Positions 54,517 to 61,930 are shown, counted from the first letter of the stretch. The stretch is DNA of 64,000 bases from Siphonobacter sp. BAB-5405 (GCF_002872335.1 NZ_NJAG01000019.1:1-64000), one strand, 5' to 3'. Notes: generated from the sequence alone by a model not told the origin. A program made the numbers and translations.

Positions 54517-54667
54517 CGTTAAAATGTAGTTTCGATTCTTTGGGTAGCGACCATCCGCCTAGCCCAGTGATTTTTTGATACCGTAGGATAGCCTCTGCGT
54601 GTTCTCGGCTAAACTCATGCTTGTCCCCCTCGGGGTCTAAAGCAAGCTTTACACTGCCCTTTGCCAT
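54437..54667 (-). CDS. Small acidic head-module protein
   Basis: 76 residues from ATG 54665-54667, sharing one base with the stop of the gene upstream. Basic start (MAKGSVKLALDPEGDKHEFS), then LRYQKITGLGGW and a disordered acidic tail (GEAEEPSGDSSSGE). Not recognised. Start choice rests on the stop-start overlap. Confidence 0.6.
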   Translation of the reverse strand: MAKGSVKLALDPEGDKHEFSREHAEAILRYQKITGLGGWSLPKESKLHFNGETLSTTTANVSGEAEEPSGDSSSGE

Positions 54668-55287
54668 TACGCATTGATGAGAGCGTTTAAGGAGAACGGT
54701 GCTTTGTGAAAGGTCAACCCTTTCGACCACAGAGCAGGCAGGTTAAACCGCAGCGGGTAGTTAACAGCCTTACCCCGACCGCCAAGCGTAGGATCAGGAA
54801 TGACCACGTTTTTCACCGGAATCGGTTTACCGCCGATAGATCCGATCTTATCGCCTTCGCAAAAGAGGTACATTCCTAAGCGAGTGGGGCTTGAAAGGGA
54901 AATCGACGCTCCCGTTAGTGAACGCAGAGCCTCAATCTGAGCGGATGAAGGCCCCATGATCTGGAACAGGCCCGAGCTGAATCCATACGATTCAACGATC
55001 GGCGTACCATCTGGCGTCGTACCATCATTGCCACCCGTTTGGTTAGGCTCAGCGGAAGTGATCGGGTCGCCTGCGTCCGAGAGGAATGGGGTCAACACGA
55101 TCTTCTTAGCGTCTGTAGCAGTTAAAGCCGCCGTCCAAGCCGCTTCGGTAACGATGTTTACTTCGGTGAAAGGTGTGCCCAGCAACTGGAAAGCGATACG
55201 CATGACCTTTCCGGGAATAACTTCGCAGGCGTTGGCCGGTACCGTTGGGAGTGTAGTTAATCCAGGGCAATCGATTAAAGATGACAT
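54667..55287 (-). CDS. Virion protein, candidate major tail tube protein
   Basis: 206 residues. First part (SSLIDCPGLTTLPTVPANACEVIPGKVMRIAFQ) and end (VNYPLRFNLPALWSKGLTFHKAPFSLNALINA) fit a compact beta-rich virion protein. The middle has GLFQIMGPSSAQIEALRSLTG and LGMYLFCEGDKIGSIGG. No tail-tube gene lies at the usual place between tail terminator and chaperones, and this gene has its own strong promoter, as expected for an abundant protein. It could equally be a head decoration protein; the call is inference. Confidence 0.5.
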   Translation of the reverse strand: MSSLIDCPGLTTLPTVPANACEVIPGKVMRIAFQLLGTPFTEVNIVTEAAWTAALTATDAKKIVLTPFLSDAGDPITSAEPNQTGGNDGTTPDGTPIVESYGFSSGLFQIMGPSSAQIEALRSLTGASISLSSPTRLGMYLFCEGDKIGSIGGKPIPVKNVVIPDPTLGGRGKAVNYPLRFNLPALWSKGLTFHKAPFSLNALINA

Positions 55288-55444
55288 GCCAGCTATGGTT
55301 AGAAAAGTGAAAATGCGACTTTGGTAGGCTGGCTGCTGAAAAGAAGCGTTGACAGAACAATTTCCCGGAGTTTCGGGCAGACGTCGCTACCCGCCCTATG
55401 CCCCAGTGTTCAGCCAACCTTTGCCCGCGTGAAAAGCGGTTGGA

Positions 55445-55474
55445 CAAAAGTAAGATATTGGACATTATTTCCAA
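55445..55474 (-). promoter_or_regulatory. Late promoter of Bacteroidota type upstream of the 206-residue virion gene
   Basis: The minus strand has TTG (55472-55474), a spacer of 19 bases and TACTTTTG (55445-55452). This matches the Bacteroidota sigma consensus TTG-N19-21-TAnnTTTG. The start would be near 55438, leaving a leader of about 150 bases before 55287. Confidence 0.7.
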
Positions 55475-55478
55475 TATC
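55454..55478. promoter_or_regulatory. Palindrome overlapping the late promoter (possible operator)
   Basis: GATATTGGA and TCCAATATC form a perfect 9-base inverted repeat with a 7-base centre, covering the -33 element and most of the spacer. A repressor or activator dimer bound here would control the late genes. Confidence 0.6.
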
Positions 55479-55492
55479 CGTCCAAAAAAAAT

Positions 55493-56923
55493 TTATGCTT
55501 GCGTTGCTCCGCCCTGTAAAACCCGTTTCCGGTACATACAAGTGTAGCGAATAGCGTCCAGAAGGTGATTATGTTTGTCGACCGGGGTTTTCGTTACGTA
55601 TTCGCCCTGAGTTACGTAAACGTACTTATCCAGTTCATAACCAATGTGGAGGGATTCTTCCGTGTAGTAGTTATCCAAATCGTTCACGTCCGAAATACCC
55701 GTCTCGATACTGCCCTGAAACTTAGGGACCCCTACGATGTTAAAGCCGTAATCATCTCGCAATTCTTTGATCTTATCCGGACGGGCCGAATCAGCAACAA
55801 TCAACTCACTGGTAATTCCGATAGCTCGCATACGTTCGGCCAATTGAGGCGTAGTCAGCTCAGGATCGTAAATGTGCTCTTTGTGGTGAGCCCGGTTCCC
55901 CCAGAAGCGGGATTGAACCAACGCCATCGGGTTATCGGTGTTCCACCCAAAGTCCAGCCCGTAGATTTCGACCTGGTACATGTCCATAAGCCGGGGAACA
56001 GTAGGCCATTTCGGGTAGATTGCCGTTTGTTCGTTACGCCCCGGATTCTGTTGGTATACGGCTTGGAAAGACGTCTTGGAGTTGCTCTCGGTTTCTTTGA
56101 GCTTTTCTAGCGAGTGCTTTTTCGGGTAAAGCGGCTCCCCTACTTCACGCTTATCATACTCCCGGATGTCCTCAGTCTTGACGGCTGGGAAAATAATCCA
56201 CTCCCAGTTTTTCTCTTTTTTCATGAGCATACCGGGCAAGTCGTTCTCGGCCCAGCGAGTGTTCACGAGCAGAACCTGAGAGTCATTGTGCAGACGGGCT
56301 TTCGCTACTTCGTTCCACCATTCCCAGTTTCCAGAGAGAACCGCATCCGAACGGGCTTCGTCTGAACCCTTAATCAAGTCGTCAATGATCAGGACATCCA
56401 CCGGGTTCCCGGTAATGCCCCCACCGCGGGGAATGGTACGAATAACGCCTTTGTGGCCGACGATTGACAGGGTCTTCGTGTTCTTCTCCTCCGCCGAGTC
56501 CATACGCCGCCCGGTTGCCAGTAAATTACCGTACACAGCCCGGTAAGGCTTGGAGAGCATTACGTTTTGAATGTATCGGTTAAACTGCGTGACCAGGTCT
56601 TTCCCGTACGCGGTAAGCAGAATATTCAGATTAGGATTTAGCCCAACCAAATGAGGAGGAAAATGGCGGGTGGATAATTCAGACTTCCCATGCTGAGGGG
56701 GCATCAATACACCCAATCGCTTGATCTTACCTTCAGCAAACAACTGCAAGCGGCTAGCAATGTAAACGTGAAAATCCTCAGGTACGTACCGAGGATTCAT
56801 GTCCATCACAAACCGCAGATAATCTTTCGACCACTGACGACGCTTTAATTCCGCTAAAACCCTATTCGGGTCAATTCCCTTCAACGCCTCCAACTGCCGA
56901 GGCGAGAGCTTCGAGCTGCTCAT
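55493..56923 (-). CDS. terL: Terminase large subunit
   Basis: 476 residues. ATPase part: Walker A-like PPQHGKS (about 75-81), Walker B VLIIDDL (about 175-181), coupling segment near LLVNTRWAENDLPG. Nuclease part: DFGWNTD (about 326), VADSA (about 367) and NHLLDAIRY near the C-terminus supply the acidic residues of the RNase-H-like fold. It packages DNA into the procapsid and cuts it. The start overlaps the small-subunit gene by 53 bases. The gene symbol follows general phage usage. Confidence 0.93.
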   Translation of the reverse strand: MSSSKLSPRQLEALKGIDPNRVLAELKRRQWSKDYLRFVMDMNPRYVPEDFHVYIASRLQLFAEGKIKRLGVLMPPQHGKSELSTRHFPPHLVGLNPNLNILLTAYGKDLVTQFNRYIQNVMLSKPYRAVYGNLLATGRRMDSAEEKNTKTLSIVGHKGVIRTIPRGGGITGNPVDVLIIDDLIKGSDEARSDAVLSGNWEWWNEVAKARLHNDSQVLLVNTRWAENDLPGMLMKKEKNWEWIIFPAVKTEDIREYDKREVGEPLYPKKHSLEKLKETESNSKTSFQAVYQQNPGRNEQTAIYPKWPTVPRLMDMYQVEIYGLDFGWNTDNPMALVQSRFWGNRAHHKEHIYDPELTTPQLAERMRAIGITSELIVADSARPDKIKELRDDYGFNIVGVPKFQGSIETGISDVNDLDNYYTEESLHIGYELDKYVYVTQGEYVTKTPVDKHNHLLDAIRYTCMYRKRVLQGGATQA

Positions 56924-57455
56924 CTGTCAATTTGCTTAAGTCAATATTCAGGCCCACTTTCCCGCCCGACTCGTCAATGATTCGTTTCGGGGCATCTATA
57001 CCCAGCAGATTCGCTTCCCGCTCCATCAGTTTGGTATAAACCATCAAAAACCGTGGATCACCATTCGTTTCCTCGATGGTCAGTGACTGCTCACTGTCGG
57101 AAGGTAAAACCATGTTCTCACCCGTAGCTTTTCCTTTCGCGTCCGTCAATGGCACTTTCTTGCCCTTCGTTTTTGAATGCTTCTTGGTTTTGGCTTCCAA
57201 GGACTTTTCCCACCCCTTCATGGACTTTCTTTTCAAGTCCACTATTTCGGCAGCCTGACGAGCCTGCAATTCGGTTACATCGCGGTTTATCTGCTCTTTC
57301 CAATCCTCCCTGAGTTTGATAATGATCTTACGAATCATCGAACCCGTAAGCCCCAACTCCTGCCCGATCTGTTCCGAGGTCATCCCCATCCGGGCCATCT
57401 TTGCGATCTCTGCTTCCCGGGCCAGCTTCGTTGTCGCATTCAGTTTATTCGCCAT
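56871..57455 (-). CDS. terS: Terminase small subunit
   Basis: 194 residues. An N-terminal helix-turn-helix (about 10-55, AREAEIAKMARMGMTSEQIGQ, then SMIRKIIIKLREDW), a central coiled coil (about 60-100) and an acidic C-terminus (LTDEQLEALASAVGG). This is the usual DNA-recognition subunit that hands the packaging site to the large subunit. It follows the oxygenase gene by 31 bases, so the modification cassette and the packaging genes form one unit. Confidence 0.8.
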   Translation of the reverse strand: MANKLNATTKLAREAEIAKMARMGMTSEQIGQELGLTGSMIRKIIIKLREDWKEQINRDVTELQARQAAEIVDLKRKSMKGWEKSLEAKTKKHSKTKGKKVPLTDAKGKATGENMVLPSDSEQSLTIEETNGDPRFLMVYTKLMEREANLLGIDAPKRIIDESGGKVGLNIDLSKLTDEQLEALASAVGGVEGN

Positions 57456-57486
57456 TGCCAGTGTGAATTTTCATGAGGTGTGAGAA

Positions 57487-58326
57487 TCAAACGTCTTTGG
57501 CCAGTTGACTGCTGTCCACCTTACCTGCCGCCCGGTTCCGTTCCCGCTGCGTATGAATTTTGCGAATACGGGCGATCTCATCACCGATCGGAAGACACTG
57601 CCACATCTGCAAAAGCGTGTAATAGACCACGCTATAGCGGAAAGCGTTCGGTGAGGTTTTGTGAATGGGCGTGACACCGTGCAGGATCTGTTGCCCGTCG
57701 AAAAGCATAACCGTGTTATTGGCACATTCGAATAAAAGATCAAATTCGGGGCAAGCCAGACCGCCACCCTGAACATCTTTTTTCAAAACCACCATGTTTG
57801 AAAGCACATTCTTCACGTTTCCCGCGTCGAAATGATACTTCAAGGGGTTGTTTCGGTTCACAATCCCGCTGGTAAACGGGGTGTCCTTAATCTTCCAGTC
57901 CGGACTAATCTTTTCATCGACGAAACCGGCATGCGTATTGAAGATATCGGGGAAGTACTCTTGATACAGGCGAGAGAGCTCCCTTCCAAAGTTCGCAATA
58001 AGTGCATGTTCGGAGGGGTGATTGTAAGCCATGCTCGTAGCTGAGCAGAAGTCCTTCCGGATCACGTTGCGGGGATTGTACCCGAAGATGGCCGATTCCG
58101 TAACCAATCCCGTTGTACGGGTATTCTTCTCATACTTGATTTTCCGCACAGCATGAAGTAAGGCCGCCGTATCAATATCAAGCTTTTTGTAGAGAATGCG
58201 GGGAACGCCGTTTTCGGTAACGAGTAAGTCGTGATTGATAAAAGTCGAACAATCCGATTCCAGTGCGGAACGCTTCTTGAACTGGGATAGCTCCAGTGGC
58301 TTTCTAAGTAGTTCCAGGGTTTTCAT
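57487..58326 (-). CDS. Fe(II)/2-oxoglutarate oxygenase, phage TET/JBP-like (putative DNA base oxidase)
   Basis: 279 residues from the ATG at 58324-58326. The double-stranded beta-helix core is seen in the second half: iron ligands H165 and D167 in KYHFDAGN, third ligand H216 in ILHGVTPI, and the 2-oxoglutarate-binding R230 in FRYSVVYY. Preceding FTSGIVNRN and the GGGL turn at 187-190 match the pattern described for phage TET/JBP proteins, which hydroxylate the methyl group of thymine or 5-methylcytosine in DNA. The gene overlaps the kinase gene by 23 bases. Other 2OG oxygenases are possible; the partner genes favour a DNA substrate. Confidence 0.78.
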   Translation of the reverse strand: MKTLELLRKPLELSQFKKRSALESDCSTFINHDLLVTENGVPRILYKKLDIDTAALLHAVRKIKYEKNTRTTGLVTESAIFGYNPRNVIRKDFCSATSMAYNHPSEHALIANFGRELSRLYQEYFPDIFNTHAGFVDEKISPDWKIKDTPFTSGIVNRNNPLKYHFDAGNVKNVLSNMVVLKKDVQGGGLACPEFDLLFECANNTVMLFDGQQILHGVTPIHKTSPNAFRYSVVYYTLLQMWQCLPIGDEIARIRKIHTQRERNRAAGKVDSSQLAKDV

Positions 58327-58822
58327 TTCCAAGCGAATTGAGGTACTGCCAGAACTCAGCCCTTACAACGTCCAAAGGCCGGTCATTGTCCATAACCAGC
58401 CGGGTGATACGCTTACGGGTGCATAAGTCGAAAAGCTTTAAAAGTGAATTGTGATTTTCCGCCCAGGTCTGTTCGTTCCACTTCCCGCCCCGACTCTTAA
58501 TGCGAAGGCGATTGTTTGCTTTGGAGGTGCGGAGGAAAATCACGTGCAAGTGATGGTACTTCGAGTAGATATCCAGATCCTTGTGGCTTTGAAAATAAAC
58601 CCCGGTAATGATGAGATTACCAGGGTAGTTTCTTAACCCATTCAGCAGGTCGGCTTTCGAGATGTTCTTTAACGCAACGTCAGCCCCATTCCTATCGCCC
58701 AACACCTGCCAACCGTTACTGTGTACGTAAAACCTTCCTTCCTGCCTTCCCTCACCCTGAATGATGCTACTCTTACCAATACCAAAATTGCCTGTCAGCA
58801 AAATGATATTACCTATCTTCAT
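58304..58822 (-). CDS. P-loop kinase resembling phage 5-hydroxymethyl-dU DNA kinase
   Basis: 172 residues. Walker A GNFGIGKSS at 11-19; then VLGDRNGADVALK (about 40-52) and NLIITGVYFQSH (about 70-80), followed by a lid-like part with LRIKSRGGKW. Small kinases with a GD(R)xGAD segment, found in phages with hypermodified thymine, phosphorylate 5-hydroxymethyl-dU in DNA and so activate it for later additions. Placement between ParB-like and TET/JBP-like genes is the combination reported for such systems. The family match is from memory of the motifs, so a nucleotide or RNA kinase remains possible. Confidence 0.7.
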   Translation of the reverse strand: MKIGNIILLTGNFGIGKSSIIQGEGRQEGRFYVHSNGWQVLGDRNGADVALKNISKADLLNGLRNYPGNLIITGVYFQSHKDLDIYSKYHHLHVIFLRTSKANNRLRIKSRGGKWNEQTWAENHNSLLKLFDLCTRKRITRLVMDNDRPLDVVRAEFWQYLNSLGNENPGTT

Positions 58823-59432
58823 TTCCCTTCTCTCGGTAAAGCTCGATGAGTTTTAAAACGGTCGCACTGTTGTCCTCTTCAATCCCGTACCGTTCGCCTA
58901 TCTCCGCTAAATCAGCTAAGACCTGCTTGTGTTGCTCCACGTCGAAATACAGGACAATCTGGCGAATAGCACCGTTGAGGTAAGAATCGGCCGACTGGCT
59001 TAAATCCCCTTGGTCGGTTTCTTTAGCTTCCGGGTCCGGAATTGCAGGTAGTTCAATGGCCGCCCAATCCAGAAGCAGATCCGCTTCCCATCCGTCCGTC
59101 CGCAGGGCTTCAAAATCCCATTCACCAGCTGAAGCGTTGTCCTTAACGATGAATTCACGTTCCTGTTCTGAAGTAAGTCCTTCAGCGATGATGATTGGAA
59201 TCTCCTTCCATCCGGCCTCGACAGCGGCTTTATACCGCTGATTCCCGCCCAGAATCATCATTTTCGAATTTACGATGATCGGACGTAGACCCATCATTTC
59301 AGGAAATTCTTTCAACGATTGCACCAGGTTGTGGAAAGTTGTATCCTTAATGATGCGAGGGTTTAGTGGATTGGGTTGAATTGTAGGTAGCGGTACAACA
59401 TGAATACCTACTTTTTGTGAAGCATTTTTCAT
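58809..59432 (-). CDS. ParB/Srx-superfamily protein of the modification cassette
   Basis: 207 residues. ParB/sulfiredoxin N-terminal domain (about 10-105): VVPLPTIQPNPLNPR, LRPIIVNSKMMILGGNQRY (about 50-70, the conserved GG-Q-R-Y-A/K loop) and PIIIAEGLTSEQEREFIVKDN. The C-terminal half is helical and acidic. Such proteins occur beside phage terminases and DNA-modifying enzymes and may act as CTPase/nuclease-like DNA-binding partners. It overlaps the kinase gene by 14 bases and heads the operon. Confidence 0.8.
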   Translation of the reverse strand: MKNASQKVGIHVVPLPTIQPNPLNPRIIKDTTFHNLVQSLKEFPEMMGLRPIIVNSKMMILGGNQRYKAAVEAGWKEIPIIIAEGLTSEQEREFIVKDNASAGEWDFEALRTDGWEADLLLDWAAIELPAIPDPEAKETDQGDLSQSADSYLNGAIRQIVLYFDVEQHKQVLADLAEIGERYGIEEDNSATVLKLIELYREKGNEDR

Positions 59433-59809
59433 ACACCATTAAGAAAAACTGAACGGTATGCAATATACGCAATAATTTTGATAAAAAATGAATCCATTTG
59501 TTTTCCAAAAGACCGCCGTATATCTACTTCATTTGCCCCAGATTCGATTGTTTCCAAAAAGCAATACATCGGATCATCCCTATCGTAGATCGCAGCTTAC
59601 AGATGAATTGTATGGTAGTGCAGAGGGGTAACGGTAGTATATACGTAAAAGAAAAAATGGAATTACAAAAAAAAAATTCGTCTTTTCTAAAATTTTTTTT
59701 GTAAAGTTTCGCGTGAAGAAATGTGGATAACTCGTTGAGAGCTAACGGTTTGCTTAAAAACTCCTTAAAAACCAAACAGTTGGGATATAAAAAACCCGTG
59801 CCTGCCCTA

Positions 59810-59840
59810 TTGACACGCACCACTGTATTGATTAGTTTTG
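59810..59840 (+). promoter_or_regulatory. Plus-strand Bacteroidota-type promoter
   Basis: TTG (59810-59812), a 20-base spacer and TAGTTTTG (59833-59840) match the consensus TTG-N19-21-TAnnTTTG. Transcription would start near 59847 and run to the terminator at 60115, giving an RNA of about 300 bases. Confidence 0.7.
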
Positions 59841-59899
59841 GGTGATTTATACGAGAAGTAGACTTCCTCAAACGTGAGGATTTAACTATAAAAATACAA

Positions 59900-59922
59900 C
59901 CCGGTAGTTACGAGCTACCGGG
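59900..59922. other. Hairpin in the leader of the plus-strand microgene
   Basis: An 8-base perfect stem (CCCGGTAG/CTACCGGG) with a 7-base loop. On the minus strand a T-rich tract (TTGTATTTTTA) follows, so it may act as a minus-strand terminator. On the plus strand it lies in the 5' leader 63 bases before the ATG. Confidence 0.5.
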
Positions 59923-59984
59923 ATGTTTGTAGGGCCCTCTGCAATGGTTGAGGGATTTGTTCATCCTAATCTCGATGCAACGCT

Positions 59985-60104
59985 ATGACGTATCAAGACG
60001 AAAGAGGAACGTTCATCCTTCGCTGGACTCGCCGTTTACGAGACGGTCGTGTTATCCGTGCGACGAATGGACACCCTTTTAAGATTTACATCACTAAATC
60101 TTAA
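59985..60104 (+). CDS. 39-residue basic microprotein
   Basis: ATG 59985 to TAA 60102-60104. The sequence begins MTYQDERGTFILRWTRRLRD and ends GHPFKIYITKS; it is Arg-rich, with a strand-like FILRW and RDGRVIRA segment typical of small Bacteroidota proteins I have seen as unnamed. Promoter upstream and terminator 11 bases downstream frame it exactly, which supports a real gene on the strand opposite to all neighbours. Function unknown; nucleic-acid binding is plausible from its charge. Confidence 0.6.
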   Translation: MTYQDERGTFILRWTRRLRDGRVIRATNGHPFKIYITKS

Positions 60105-60114
60105 GGGGAACCGG

Positions 60115-60152
60115 ACGGGTGGTTGAATCCAGGATTCGACCCCCGTTTTTTT
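60115..60152 (+). terminator. Terminator of the plus-strand microgene
   Basis: A long imperfect stem: CGGG/CCCG at the base and GAATCC/GGATTC at the top, with mispairs between. Seven T (60146-60152) follow. It closes the unit started at 59810. Confidence 0.85.
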
Positions 60153-60554
60153 ATTAACTTAACTGAAAATACGTGGAAATAGTTGCCATGCTAAGTGTTT
60201 TTTTCATCCTCATTGAGGGTTCGGGGGAATGCATGTACAATCAAAAATGGTGTAAAGATTAAACTTCGGCCCTAGTATTTTTCCCCTCTATCGTGCTCTG
60301 CAAATCGTTTTGCAAGATTACAACGAAAAATTTCATTAAACAATATTGACTTTGTAGTTTTTTTTGTGTTTGTAAACAGTATATATAAAGGATTATAGTA
60401 TATATATTATAATATATAATAAAGAGCTTTGAAAATTTCTACAAATCGTAGTAAGAAAACAAGGATTCTCTACCGTAATTGAATCATTTCACCGTACACG
60501 AGGCATTCCGTTTGCAGATTTTCAGGCCTGCAAACGAAACCGGATTATGATTGA
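60153..60554. other. AT-rich non-coding region with operator-like inverted repeats
   Basis: Four hundred bases without a credible gene. It includes TGCAAA-TCGT-TTTGCA (about 60300-60315), a run of TATATA-type sequence (about 60380-60420) and a 9-base inverted repeat (CGTTTGCAG/CTGCAAACG, 60509-60536). It may be a control region for the cassette operon or a replication site; nothing more can be said from sequence. Confidence 0.45.
60509..60536. repeat. Inverted repeat CGTTTGCAG/CTGCAAACG
   Basis: Perfect 9-base arms with a 10-base centre lie 19 bases after the stop of the 155-residue gene. No U-run on either strand, so an operator or RNA-stabilising hairpin is more likely than a terminator. 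Confidence 0.6.
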
Positions 60555-61022
60555 TTAGAATTGGGCTTTCCAGAAGTCTGCTACCTGCTCCCACATATTT
60601 TCCAGCGTGGCGACCGCCTGCATTTCGGGCAGCTCAGCCAGATAATCCCGTTGAAGTACCAGCATTTGCCCCATCGCTCCAAAGAAGGCTTGCTTGGTCT
60701 GCTGGAGCTGGGCAGGATGCAAATCTTCTTCCTTTACCCCTGCCCGTCCCAAGTACAGTTTCCACTGGTATTCCAGGTTATGCTCTGGGGATTCATCGGT
60801 AACTGCCAGCAATTTGAGTTTAGGGCTAAGGCCCGCATCCCGTACCGCAAGCAAGACTTTGCCCCGGCTATCAATCGGGCCTTGTACAGTACCATCGATA
60901 ATGGTGTGAAGGATATCCCCCGTAAAGACTAATCCGGCCTTTTGGATAGCTGCTGTAAAAGCTGCCCCGTCTTTCTCCACGTCGATGGGAGAAAGGAAAG
61001 TAATTTGAACGTGGTAGTTCAT
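60555..61022 (-). CDS. Hypothetical phage protein
   Basis: 155 residues, not recognised. The first half (about 1-85) alternates strands and helices (YHVQITFLSPIDVEKDG, LKLLAVTDESPEH). The second half is helical (LQQTKQAFFGAMGQMLVLQRDYLAEL, LENMWEQVADFWKAQF). It lies between the DUF5131 pseudogene and the control region on the minus strand. Confidence 0.6.
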   Translation of the reverse strand: MNYHVQITFLSPIDVEKDGAAFTAAIQKAGLVFTGDILHTIIDGTVQGPIDSRGKVLLAVRDAGLSPKLKLLAVTDESPEHNLEYQWKLYLGRAGVKEEDLHPAQLQQTKQAFFGAMGQMLVLQRDYLAELPEMQAVATLENMWEQVADFWKAQF

Positions 61023-61064
61023 GCTTGGTGTTTATTAGAAAATAAGTTGTGGTTTGATTGGTAG

Positions 61065-61093
61065 AGTCCCGTGCAAAAATTTTGCACGGGACT
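61065..61093. repeat. 14-base perfect palindrome with one-base centre
   Basis: AGTCCCGTGCAAAA and TTTTGCACGGGACT are separated by one A. It lies 3 bases after the DUF5131 stop. No U-run follows outside the stem, so it is not a classical terminator; as RNA it would fold into a very stable hairpin, and as DNA it could be a strong operator. Confidence 0.8.
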
Positions 61094-61096
61094 TGG

Positions 61097-61930
61097 TTAG
61101 AAACCTTCCGGCATCTCCCGGATTTGAAGTGAAGCCGGCCATTCGTCTATATTCCCCCCGTGTCGATCCTGTAGCTTCAGCTGCTTTGCCAGGTGCGTTC
61201 CCAATTGCTTGACGAATACCGGTACATCTGCGAGCATGCAATCATGAACAATGTTTGTTATCCAGCTAAACTCGCAGGGGCGATAGAGATACTTGCCGTT
61301 TTCGTTCCCTGATTCACCCCCAACGATTACCCATCCAATCAAATCCTTAACCTTGTTAGCGTAATCTACAGACTCGTTGAGCGGCAGGGAGACAGGGCCA
61401 TGAAGCGGCTCTAGGGACAGAAATCGTAATTGTGCAGGTGCCGCAATCAGATCATAAACCCTGTGTATGCTTTTCTGGGAGCCAATAGAAGTGCCTAACT
61501 AGACATTTTTAGGAGCGTTGCCGTTTACCCAATGGCGTAACATCAATTCCGCAAACACAGCATTATTGTCAATGGCTAGTTTCAAAGCTTGTTGCAAGCA
61601 TTTCCATATTCTTTCCGGTCTTTTCGTAAGGATTTGAAACGTATGCTGCGGGCACTGAGCTATGATTTGAAAGGCCTCCCAGCGGTAAGTATCAATATCC
61701 GGATGAAAGAAGTCCGTCAGCGACGAAGTAAAAATCAGCGACGGTTCTTTCAAGCGTAACGGCAGGTTAAAAACCGATTTGGTGCGTACGACCTCTTTGG
61801 GCTGGTAGCGGGTCTCGTTGAAGCTTTCCCGGTACATGTAACAATACTTGCAATCCTCATCGACTTTGGTACAGCCGCGGGCGACATTCCAGGTGGCAGT
61901 GGCCCACTGAATTTTTGAGTTAGTTGCCAT
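61097..61930 (-). pseudogene. DUF5131 (Gp37/Gp68-like, radical-SAM-like) gene broken by an in-frame TAG
   Basis: 278 codons in one frame, interrupted only by TAG at 61499-61501 (codon 144). Before it: MATNSKIQWATATWNVARGC, a Cys set C20, C27, C30 (CKYCYMY) that could hold an iron-sulfur cluster, and FTSSLTDFFHPD. After it: LGTSIGSQKSIHRVYDLI, FLSLEPLHGPVSL and GWVIVGGESG, all family hallmarks. The usual family sequence is NVWLGTS, so TAG replaces TGG (Trp). Other phage genes (capsid, DUF5675, the gpG-like gene) end in TAG, so TAG is not generally reassigned. This is probably a recent nonsense mutation, unless read through. The role of the family is unknown. Confidence 0.85.

Larger units (their letters stand above)
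59433..59984. other. Intergenic region with divergent regulatory signals
   Basis: About 550 AT-rich bases between the minus-strand cassette and a plus-strand microgene. It contains two near-identical 9-base units on the minus strand (ATTGCGTAT, ATTGCATAC) at about 59457-59474, a good plus-strand promoter at 59810 and two hairpins at 59866-59879 and 59900-59922. Frames inside are low-complexity and not credible. Confidence 0.5.

Noticed and set aside
58809-59432. ParB as a chromosome or plasmid partition protein
   Set aside because: No ParA gene or parS-like site is adjacent, and the gene is locked by overlap into the kinase/oxygenase set.
59498-59871. Overlapping open frames on both strands in the intergenic region
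   Set aside because: Translations are low-complexity, rich in K, N and F, and cross the homopolymer tract at 59665-59700; no start or neighbour supports them.
61035-61241. Minus-strand 68-codon frame overlapping the DUF5131 end
   Set aside because: It overlaps the real C-terminus of DUF5131 in another frame and includes the 14-base palindrome.
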